Assembly: GCF_000418325.1 (NCBI RefSeq)
Contig: NC_021658.1
Span: 10,802,001-10,866,000 of the forward strand
Direction: 5' to 3'
From: Sorangium cellulosum So0157-2
GTDB lineage: Bacteria; Myxococcota_A; Polyangia; Polyangiales; Polyangiaceae
DNA length: 64,000 nt
The notes below the pieces were generated by a model. The model did no database searches, was not told the DNA's origin, and saw only the letters and a program-made list of their open reading frames with translations. Below are positions 38,301 to 45,900 of this stretch, in pieces. The position numbers and the translations under genes were made by a program. Within the stretch, counting starts at the first letter, position 1, and the number at the start of each line of letters is the position of its first letter.

Positions 38301-38973
38301 TGGAAGAAGAATCCGTGCTGATGCTCGCTGTCGTGTCCCACGAGGACCAGTCATTCCAGTCGGGGGCGATCGCGTCGTCAAAGATGACGAGCTCGCCCTT
38401 CCGCACCAGGGAAACCTGGTCCAGGTAGAAGGTCGGCTGGACGCCGCCGCCCTGCTCGATCCAGCGGATCTCCTTGATCTGGGCAGGGGTTCCAAGGGCT
38501 CGGAGGGGGATATCGACCCGCTTCCATGTGTCGGCCGGCACGCTGATGGGCACGGGCGAGCCAAAGTTGCCAGCGCCGTCGCGGAGCAGAAGGCTCACGT
38601 CCTGCCCGCCGCTCGCGCCGCCGTGGATCCAGAAGCGGACCGTGTCGTACGTCGAGGCATCGATGGCGGAGCTGGACACGAGCGCGAGGCCGGCCGATGC
38701 CTCATCGAACGTCACCGAGATGGCATTCTTACCGCGGTGCACAGTGGCGATCGCGGCGCTGTCCACCGTCGAGCCCCAGTGCGATTCGCTCCATCCCGAG
38801 GCCATGCTGTCGCTGTAGATCATCACCTCGCCGCGGGTCGCCTCCAGCGCGAATGACTGCCGGGAAAGCTCGGCGACCTCGGCGCCGCCCTGCACGTCGG
38901 AGCCGCAACCCATTCCGATGCTCGTTAGTACCGCGCCCAGCGCGCTTCCGCGCAAATATATGACCCGTTTCAT
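35320..38973 (-). CDS. GH44 endo-beta-1,4-glucanase with four N-terminal sugar-binding-like modules, lipoprotein
   Basis: 1217 residues. Lipobox 'TSIGMGC' (Cys23). Four homologous ~150-residue jelly-roll-like modules lie at about 48-192, 193-343, 344-492 and 505-673. Each has 'DTVRFWIHGG'-type and 'PTFYLDQVSLV'-type strands. Residues about 683-1217 are a GH44 catalytic domain: 'INGHIEESDAAVLRLPVRRW', acid/base Glu873 in 'YYNLDNEPGLWHDTHRD' and nucleophile Glu1053 in 'AITEYNFGALDH', both family signatures. GH44 enzymes cleave cellulose, xyloglucan and related beta-1,4-glucans by a retaining mechanism. Fits a cellulolytic myxobacterium. It is convergent with the preceding kinase gene. Confidence 0.92.
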   Translation of the reverse strand: MKRVIYLRGSALGAVLTSIGMGCGSDVQGGAEVAELSRQSFALEATRGEVMIYSDSMASGWSESHWGSTVDSAAIATVHRGKNAISVTFDEASAGLALVSSSAIDASTYDTVRFWIHGGASGGQDVSLLLRDGAGNFGSPVPISVPADTWKRVDIPLRALGTPAQIKEIRWIEQGGGVQPTFYLDQVSLVRKGELVIFDDAIAPDWNDWSSWDTTASISTDSSSTPAQSGTKSLSVTFDDAWAGLVLRTSPPVSASAFDVVRFWIRGDALGVQDVSLELRDGAGVYGPGVPVSAPGSTWTEIVIPLRDLGNPSQITGLRLKDTGGGSHTTFYLDQISFGQQKELMVYDDALARSWGEGESWRTTLNMAATYPGQDPDDDAKCIGVTFTAGLGGGVLTTPVPIDARRYDTLRFWINGGTTGGQQLNFYVRNGAGEAGRSVRVNPVPANWWTRIDIPITALGSPTRITSLVWREISGASQPTFYLDRIAFVRDGYPEPLATPVVGGEAVIYDDALRTGWQSWSWGTAVNTASTSPVPADGARAISARFDSKWGALALYAADAAPIDTSLYDHLRFWAHGGSVNHQNIEVFLRGVRNPDDDPNEKTDDFYDGNAIPISAQVKANQWTMVEIPIATMVTSSMGTPAVVAGVIWQDAAGTGGPGSPTFYVDRVSFVRKSAPPAMTAPTLAVNVAAGIRSISPDIYGINGHIEESDAAVLRLPVRRWGGNAVSRYNYTNNATNAGADWYFKNMSRSTSADAFVLQNERTKFVDQGELVHTKTLMTVPLIGWVAKDAEACSFPEASFGPQQSHDSNGCGNGVRAADGTPILLDIPKPPVNETPTSVRAETIFVKGWIEHLVRQHGTAAEGGVEYYNLDNEPGLWHDTHRDVHPAPVEYADYEKLTSMYAKAIKEVDRTAKTLGPVAWGWNEYFYSALDQQCPASNPDCAWWEDPQDRKKYQNKPLVQWYLEQMKKLQDADPESTRFLDYLDLHYYPEAKGLARRPAGAPSTQALRLRSTRSLWDTYYVDESWINEPIRLIPRMRKWVDQSYPGTKLAITEYNFGALDHINGALTQADVLGIFGREGLDLATLWWYSDENQPSFNLTHPAAFAFRMYRNYDGAQNGFGDISVQATSSSHERLSVYAARRSTDNALTLMVINKTGLPLTSPLDLSGFTPSGNAKVYRYGEANLNAIVNVPDVPVSNTGFTATYPANSITLLVIPGA

Positions 38974-39309
38974 GAGACGCTCCCTCTGCGAAGAGGCTGT
39001 CGAATTGCCTCGATGGCCGAGCGCTACGCAACGATCGGACCAGCGGTCTGGAGCGCCTCATCGATGCGGAGTTCAGCGCGGCCTCACGCGCCGCGTGGAG
39101 CGGCGGCTCATGGGGCCGCCCTCGCGCCGGACGGCGACCAGGCGCACGCGCGCGCCATGAGGCGACGAGGCGACTCCAGACCGAGCTCTACCTTCGGAGC
39201 AACGTTCGACATCGCGGAGTCCGCGACAGCGGACGCGATCCACGGCAAGCGTCCGCTGACGGAGACTGACGCCTCGCCGCAATCCGCTCTGGTGGACTCG
39301 GATGCGTTC
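38974..39309. other. 336-bp region with no gene recognised
   Basis: It lies upstream of the GH44 gene (whose promoter should be here) and before a kinase 3'-end remnant. Open frames in it lack convincing codon bias or homology. It may contain decayed kinase sequence beyond recognition. Confidence 0.4.
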
Positions 39310-39375
39310 CCGTCGGACCTCGCCAAGCGGGAGAACGTCCGCGTCTTCGCCCTCTCCCGCGCGTGCTCGGGTTAA
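39310..39375 (+). pseudogene. Remnant of a kinase-gene 3' end
   Basis: The plus-strand translation 'DLAKRENVRVFALSRACSG' plus stop matches the last residues of the 31401-35276 kinase ('YLARRENFRAFALARAWSG' plus stop), and the DNA is closely similar. No kinase sequence is recognisable upstream of it. Its TAA overlaps, on the opposite strand, the stop of the shortened kinase gene ending at 39372. Confidence 0.7.
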
Positions 39376-41795
39376 AGGGCCGCCCCGGCCTCTCCCGCGC
39401 GCGCCTCCATCCAGTCCGCGGCGAGGCGACGCCCCAGGGCGCGGTCCTCGTCGGTGAGCATGGCCAGCGCGGCCTCGTGGACGAGCGCATGCCGGAAGGC
39501 AACCTCGGTCTCTCCGGGGAAGCGTGCGCCTGGCCGCCTCTCGACGATGTCCTGCTCCACGAGCGCGTCGATCCGATCTTGAACGCCTGACGAGCGCCCG
39601 CCGAGGTGACCGAGCAGCGCGGCGACGCCTCCGGCCCAGAACGTCTCGCCAAACACGCTCGCGGCGCGCAGGATGCGGCGCGCGTCGTCGTCGAGGGCGA
39701 AGGAGCGCGCGTGGATCGTCGCGATGACGGCCTCGGGCCGACCCTCGCCTGCGGGCGCGCCGGCGGCGCGGATGAGCTCCTCCAGGAAGAACGCGTTCCC
39801 CCTGGCGATGCGCGAGATGCGCTCGATCACCTCCGGCGTGGCGCGCGCGCCGAGGGCGTGCTGGATGAGCTGCTCCGCGGGCCTCCTGGGCAGCTCGCGC
39901 AGCCGGATCTCTTGCAGGGGTCTGCCGTCCCAGAGCTTGGGAAACGCCTCGTGCACCTCGGGCCTCCCGAGGGCGAGGAGGAAGAGCGGCCGGTCCTCGA
40001 GGCGCACCAGCGCGCGGTCGAGGGCGCGGAGGCTGGCGGCGTCTGCCCACTGCAGGTCGTCGAGCAGGAGCACGACCGGGCGCTCGGCGCAGCGGGCGAC
40101 GACGAGGTCGAGGAAGCCGCCGCCCCCCTCCTCGCCCGGCGCCCTCTCGTCGACAGCTTCCCCGGGGCGCGCCTCGACGGCCGCGCCGGCGCTCCTGCGG
40201 AGCGACGCGATCACGCTGCAGGAGGCGCGGCACGAGGGGGGCGCAGCGCGCGCGGTCCAGACGTCCACGTCCTCGCCGCGGGCCCGCAGGTTGCGGAGGA
40301 ACTCGCTGCCCAGGCGTGTCTTCCCGACGCCCGGCGGCGCGGTGACGAGGACGACCTGGGCGCCGCTCTGGCCGACGCAGTCGTCGAAGAGGCTCGACAT
40401 GGAGCGCAGCTCGCGCTCGCGACCGAAGCAGGGGCTGGGCTGTCCGAGGAGCGGCCGCGGCTCGGCGATGTCCCGCTCCCCGTGCAGGACGAGCACGCCG
40501 CCCGTGCGCCGCACCTCGAACCTCGCGTCGAGCAGCCCCAGCATAGGCTCGTCGATCACGACGAGAGCGCTCTCCGCCGCGGGCGCCGGCGCGGCGTCGT
40601 CGGCGAGCAGCCGCACCGTCCGGTCGAACGCGGGCTCCACGCGGAGCTGCCCGGAGGCGCTGCGCCCCATGGAAAGCCCGATGCGACGGCCCCTCGCGTG
40701 CCGGCTCATCGCGAGGGCGCAGCGCGCCGCCTGGGCGGCCAGATCCGTGGCCACGGTCGCGCCCGACAGCAGCACCGTTGCCGACAGATCGAGGAGCCGG
40801 TCGATTTGTGCGCCGTATGCCGCCGCGATCGCCTCCAGGGGAGCGTCGTCGACCTGGTCGACCTCGGGGGGCGGCGCGCCGACGAGCAGCACCGCCGCGG
40901 GCTGGAGCTCGCAGTGCGAGAGCCGCGGCTCCGACGGCGGCGCCGCGAGGAGCGTCGGGTCGCCCCGGCGCGCCGACCTCGACCGGAAGTCGAGCAGCGC
41001 CTCGGCGGCGGCGTGGCCGTTCTTCGGGCGGTCGTCCGGCAGCTTCGCGAGCATGCGCGCGAGGAGCTCATCGAGCTCCGGCGGCACGGTCCGCCGCCTC
41101 TCGGCGAGCCGGGGCGCGGGCTCGAACAGGATCTTCGTCAGGACGCTCATGGCCTGGATGCCCGCGAACGGCGGCGCTCCGGTGAGCAGCTCGAAGAGCA
41201 CGCACCCGAGCGCGAAGACGTCGGCGCGCGCGTCGAGATCGCTCGCGCCCCGCGCTTGCTCCGGCGCCATGTACGACACCGTGCCGAGGAGCGTCCCGGT
41301 CGCCGTCTTGCGCGTCGACGACTCCGCGCGCGCGAGCCCGAAATCGAGCAGCTTCACGCCGTCGAACCGGCCCCCGACAAGGAAGATGTTGCTCGGCTTG
41401 AGATCGCGGTGGACGATCCCCCGGTCGTGGAGGACGCCGAGCGCCTCGGCCACGGCGATGCCGAGATCGATGCTCTCCTCGTAGCTCGGGCGCTCGCGGG
41501 TGAGCCGCACGGCGAGGTCCTCGCCCTCCAGCCACTCCATGGCGAGGTAGGGCTCGCCCGAGGGCAGCGCGCCGTGCGCGACGTAACGGACGATCCGCGG
41601 ATCGTCGATCTCTCGGAGGATGCGTGTCTCGCGCAGGAACCGCGCGACGTCGCTCTCCGCGCGCCCTCGCAGCACCTTCATCGCGACCGGCCCCTGGCTC
41701 GCCCGATCGCGCGCGCGGAACACCGCGCCCATGCCGCCGTGCCCGGCGAGCTGCTCGATGACGAAACGATCCTCGACGATGTCCCCGCTCTGCAT
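39372..41795 (-). CDS. Shortened Ser/Thr kinase / pseudo-cyclase / AAA protein without the TPR half
   Basis: 807 residues from the ATG at 41795 (MQSGDIVEDRF). The kinase domain is intact: 'LAGHGGMGAVFRA', 'VAMKVLRG', 'HRDLKPSNIFL', 'LLDFGLARA', 'APEQ'. A degenerate cyclase-like domain follows. The AAA domain has Walker A 'TAPPGVGKTRLGSE' and 'VVLLLDDLQWAD'. Compared with the close paralogue at 27357-31214, about 50 residues between these motifs are missing and the join reads as low-similarity Ala/Arg/Glu-rich sequence ('TARAAPPSCRASCSVIA'). The protein also stops at 'LAADWMEARAGEAGAAL', lacking the ~450-residue TPR half. The kinase may be active, but the ATPase is probably damaged. Likely a decaying or re-modelled duplicate. 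Confidence 0.82.
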   Translation of the reverse strand: MQSGDIVEDRFVIEQLAGHGGMGAVFRARDRASQGPVAMKVLRGRAESDVARFLRETRILREIDDPRIVRYVAHGALPSGEPYLAMEWLEGEDLAVRLTRERPSYEESIDLGIAVAEALGVLHDRGIVHRDLKPSNIFLVGGRFDGVKLLDFGLARAESSTRKTATGTLLGTVSYMAPEQARGASDLDARADVFALGCVLFELLTGAPPFAGIQAMSVLTKILFEPAPRLAERRRTVPPELDELLARMLAKLPDDRPKNGHAAAEALLDFRSRSARRGDPTLLAAPPSEPRLSHCELQPAAVLLVGAPPPEVDQVDDAPLEAIAAAYGAQIDRLLDLSATVLLSGATVATDLAAQAARCALAMSRHARGRRIGLSMGRSASGQLRVEPAFDRTVRLLADDAAPAPAAESALVVIDEPMLGLLDARFEVRRTGGVLVLHGERDIAEPRPLLGQPSPCFGRERELRSMSSLFDDCVGQSGAQVVLVTAPPGVGKTRLGSEFLRNLRARGEDVDVWTARAAPPSCRASCSVIASLRRSAGAAVEARPGEAVDERAPGEEGGGGFLDLVVARCAERPVVLLLDDLQWADAASLRALDRALVRLEDRPLFLLALGRPEVHEAFPKLWDGRPLQEIRLRELPRRPAEQLIQHALGARATPEVIERISRIARGNAFFLEELIRAAGAPAGEGRPEAVIATIHARSFALDDDARRILRAASVFGETFWAGGVAALLGHLGGRSSGVQDRIDALVEQDIVERRPGARFPGETEVAFRHALVHEAALAMLTDEDRALGRRLAADWMEARAGEAGAAL

Positions 41796-42087
41796 CGCTC
41801 CGCCGAATCCGAGCGCCAGCGTAGTGGCGGTCGCCGCAGCGAGGCAAGGCGCCGCTCCGCTGCCTCGCGCGGCGCCCCTCCTGCGCAACGAGCACGACGC
41901 CACGTACGTCTCCGGGTTGCGCTGACCCTCGCCCGCGTCGGCGAGGCCCCGACGAGGCCGGGCCGGTCCGTGCGAGCGACGCTGGCCGCCGGCCCGGCCT
42001 CGGCCTGGGCGCGTGAACGGGATGGTCGTTGAAGTCCCTATCTGGAGCGGAACGCCGGCCGAGGGCTCCAGGGGCGGCGCCGCCGCT

Positions 42088-42618
42088 TCACAGCGCCCTG
42101 GCGCCGCGCTCCCTCGACCCGACGGACCGTGCCGCCTGCTCGCATCGGTAAGAGCGCGAGCCGTCGTCCCTGGCGCAGGTGTAGCCTTCCACGCAGGAAT
42201 CCTCGTACAGGATATGGCAAGCAGCGCCGGGCCGGGCCCGCAAAGAGCAGTAGCCCTGGGTGGGGTTTCCCTCCACGTCCGTCAGGCTCCTGCAATACTC
42301 CGCCGGGCCGCAGGCGCCCTCGGCGCACGGCGGCCCGAGGCGCTTGCACGTCCTCGGCCACGCAGACAGATACTCCCCTTCGCCCGGATCCTCCGCGCAC
42401 ACCGCGTCGGCGACACAGGGGACATCATCGTCGCACGCAGCTCCCACCGGCGCCGCCGAGAGGTCGAACGCGCTCGCTTCGCCTCCTCCGCCTGCTTCGC
42501 CAGCCGCGCCGGCCTCGACCCCCGCGCCGCCGCACGCGGCCCCGAGCACGGAGAGCACCGCCATACGGGCCCAGCCACCGGTCAGCACATCACGAAATCC
42601 CCTCAGCAAAGCGCTCAT
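42088..42618 (-). CDS. Cysteine-rich lipoprotein
   Basis: 176 residues; a GGGAGAGG ribosome binding site precedes the ATG at 42618. Lipobox 'SVLGAAC' is followed by a Gly/Ala/Glu-rich linker, so it is a probable outer-membrane lipoprotein. The rest contains about eleven further cysteines in short spacings ('CDDDVPCVADAVCAED', 'CKRLGPPCAEGACGPAEYC', 'CHILYEDSCVEGYTCARDDG'). This resembles the disulfide-knotted, EGF-like Cys-rich domains frequent in myxobacterial secreted proteins. It follows the array gene in the same direction after 350 bp. Function unknown. Confidence 0.75.
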   Translation of the reverse strand: MSALLRGFRDVLTGGWARMAVLSVLGAACGGAGVEAGAAGEAGGGGEASAFDLSAAPVGAACDDDVPCVADAVCAEDPGEGEYLSAWPRTCKRLGPPCAEGACGPAEYCRSLTDVEGNPTQGYCSLRARPGAACHILYEDSCVEGYTCARDDGSRSYRCEQAARSVGSRERGARAL

Positions 42619-42839
42619 GAACCACCTCTCCCCGTCCTGCCATCGCTGTTGACGGACCGCGCTCGCGCCGTTCGGCGGATCGCTTCAGGCAACGACGCCG
42701 GAATGGCGCTCCGAGCGATGTCAGCAACGACGGTGCCAGCCGCTCTCACGCGCGGTCGTACGCGCGCGGGGGGCCGAGCGTCCGGCAGAGAGGACTCCGG
42801 CGCGGACCGGGTCCGCTGGCGCGGACGCTCGCGCGTACG

Positions 42840-42887
42840 GTCCCGGAGAACCGCCGGACACTGGAGCTCGCGCGAGCGCTGCTCGGG
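42840..42887 (+). pseudogene. Second kinase 3'-end remnant
   Basis: The plus-strand reading gives VPENRRTLELA followed by RALLG. The first 11 residues are identical to the C-terminal motif of the kinase at 27357-31214 (VPENRRTLELASRAG), and the ~33-bp DNA match is nearly exact. No matching kinase sequence lies on either side. The rest of the 42619-42968 gap shows no gene. The match is short, so chance or convergent origin is not fully excluded. Confidence 0.5.
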
Positions 42888-42968
42888 GAGGACGCGCAGG
42901 CCTCCGCGCCAGAGGCGCGAGGTCGGAGCCCGGCGCTCCCCCCAGAGACACAGCGCCGCGGCCCGAAG

Positions 42969-45900
42969 TCAATAGCTCACCGGGGTATGGTACAGCATCG
43001 TACCTTGCCAGATGAACGGGGTCGTGCCGGCGGGCACCGTGGCGACCCAGCAGTTCGACCCGTCGTAGTGGCTCCCCGGGAGGGGACACGAGCTCCCGTT
43101 GACCGGGGTATGGTACAGCATCGTACCTTGCCAGCTGAACGGGGTCGTGCCGGCGGGCACCGTGGCGACCCAGCAGCTCGCCCCGTCGTAGTGGCTCCCC
43201 GGGAGGGGACACGAGCTCCCGTTGACCGGGGTATGGTTCAGCATCGTACCTTGCCAGCTGAACGGGGTCGTGCCGGCGGGCACCGTGGCGACCCAGCAGC
43301 TCGCCCCGTCGTAGTGGCTCCCCGGGAGGGGACACGAGCTCCCGTTGACCGGGGTATGGTTCAGCATCGTACCTTGCCAGCTGAACGGGGTCGTGCCGGC
43401 GGGCACCGTGGCGACCCAGCAGCTCGCCCCGTCGTAGTGGCTCCCCGGGAGGGGACACGAGCTCCCGTTGACCGGGGTATGGTTCAGCATCGTACCTTGC
43501 CAGCTGAACGGGGTCGTGCCGGCGGGCACCGTGGCGACCCAGCAGCTCGCCCCGTCGTAGTGGCTCCCCGGGAGGGGACACGAGCTCCCGTTGACCGGGG
43601 TATGGTTCAGCATCGTACCTTGCCAGCTGAACGGGGTCGTGCCGGCGGGCACCGTGGCGACCCAGCAGCTCGCCCCGTCGTAGTGGCTCCCCGGGAGGGG
43701 ACACGAGCTCCCGTTGACCGGGGTATGGTTCAGCATCGTACCTTGCCAGCTGAACGGGGTCGTGCCGGCGGGCACCGTGGCGACCCAGCAGCTCGCCCCG
43801 TCGTAGTGGCTCCCCGGGAGGGGACACGAGCTCCCGTTGACCGGGGTATGGTTCAGCATCGTACCTTGCCAGCTGAACGGGGTCGTGCCGGCGGGCACCG
43901 TGGCGACCCAGCAGCTCGCCCCGTCGTAGTGGCTCCCCGGGAGGGGACACGAGCTCCCGTTGACCGGGGTATGGTTCAGCATCGTACCTTGCCAGCTGAA
44001 CGGGGTCGTGCCGGCGGGCACCGTGGCGACCCAGCAGCTCGCCCCGTCGTAGTGGCTCCCCGGGAGGGGACACGAGCTCCCGTTGACCGGGGTATGGTTC
44101 AGCATCGTACCTTGCCAGCTGAACGGGGTCGTGCCGGCGGGCACCGTGGCGACCCAGCAGCTCGCCCCGTCGTAGTGGCTCCCCGGGAGGGGACACGAGC
44201 TCCCGTTGACCGGGGTATGGTTCAGCATCGTACCTTGCCAGCTGAACGGGGTCGTGCCGGCGGGCACCGTGGCGACCCAGCAGCTCGCCCCGTCGTAGTG
44301 GCTCCCCGGGAGGGGACACGAGCTCCCGTTGACCGGGGTATGGTTCAGCATCGTACCTTGCCAGCTGAACGGGGTCGTGCCGGCGGGCACCGTGGCGACC
44401 CAGCAGCTCGCCCCGTCGTAGTGGCTCCCCGGGAGGGGACACGAGCTCCCGTTGACCGGGGTATGGTTCAGCATCGTACCTTGCCAGCTGAACGGGGTCG
44501 TGCCGGCGGGCACCGTGGCGACCCAGCAGCTCGCCCCGTCGTAGTGGCTCCCCGGGAGGGGACACGAGCTCCCGTTGACCGGGGTATGGTTCAGCATCGT
44601 ACCTTGCCAGCTGAACGGGGTCGTGCCGGCGGGCACCGTGGCGACCCAGCAGCTCGCCCCGTCGTAGTGGCTCCCCGGGAGGGGACACGAGCTCCCGTTG
44701 ACCGGGGTATGGTTCAGCATCGTACCTTGCCAGCTGAACGGGGTCGTGCCGGCGGGCACCGTGGCGACCCAGCAGCTCGCCCCGTCGTAGTGGCTCCCCG
44801 GGAGGGGACACGAGCTCCCGTTGACCGGGGTATGGTTCAGCATCGTACCTTGCCAGCTGAACGGGGTCGTGCCGGCGGGCACCGTGGCGACCCAGCAGCT
44901 CGCCCCGTCGTAGTGGCTCCCCGGGAGGGGACACGAGCTCCCGTTGACCGGGGTATGGTTCAGCATCGTACCTTGCCAGCTGAACGGGGTCGTGCCGGCG
45001 GGCACCGTGGCGACCCAGCAGCTCGCCCCGTCGTAGTGGCTCCCCGGGAGGGGACACGAGCTCCCGTTGACCGGGGTATGGTTCAGCATCGTACCTTGCC
45101 AGCTGAACGGGGTCGTGCCGGCGGGCACCGTGGCGACCCAGCAGCTCGCCCCGTCGTAGTGGCTCCCCGGGAGGGGACACGAGCTCCCGTTGACCGGGGT
45201 ATGGTTCAGCATCGTACCTTGCCAGCTGAACGGGGTCGTGCCGGCGGGCACCGTGGCGACCCAGCAGCTCGCCCCGTCGTAGTGGCTCCCCGGGAGGGGA
45301 CACGAGCTCCCGTTGACCGGGGTATGGTTCAGCATCGTACCTTGCCAGCTGAACGGGGTCGTGCCGGCGGGCACCGTGGCGACCCAGCAGCTCGCCCCGT
45401 CGTAGTGGCTCCCCGGGAGGGGACACGAGCTCCCGTTGACCGGGGTATGGTTCAGCATCGTACCTTGCCAGCTGAACGGGGTCGTGCCGGCGGGCACCGT
45501 GGCGACCCAGCAGCTCGCCCCGTCGTAGTGGCTCCCCGGGAGGGGACACGAGCTCCCGTTGACCGGGGTATGGTTCAGCATCGTACCTTGCCAGCTGAAC
45601 GGGGTCGTGCCGGCGGGCACCGTGGCGACCCAGCAGCTCGCCCCGTCGTAGTGGCTCCCCGGGAGGGGACACGAGCTCCCGTTGACCGGGGTATGGTTCA
45701 GCATCGTACCTTGCCAGCTGAACGGGGTCGTGCCGGCGGGCACCGTGGCGACCCAGCAGCTCGCCCCGTCGTAGTGGCTCCCCGGGAGGGGACACGAGCT
45801 CCCGTTGACCGGGGTATGGTTCAGCATCGTACCTTGCCAGCTGAACGGGGTCGTGCCGGCGGGCACCGTGGCGACCCAGCAGCTCGCCCCGTCGTAGTGG

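Noticed and set aside
39013..39375. A complete small plus-strand gene
   Set aside because: Only its last ~19 codons have recognisable origin (a kinase tail); the rest shows no coding character.
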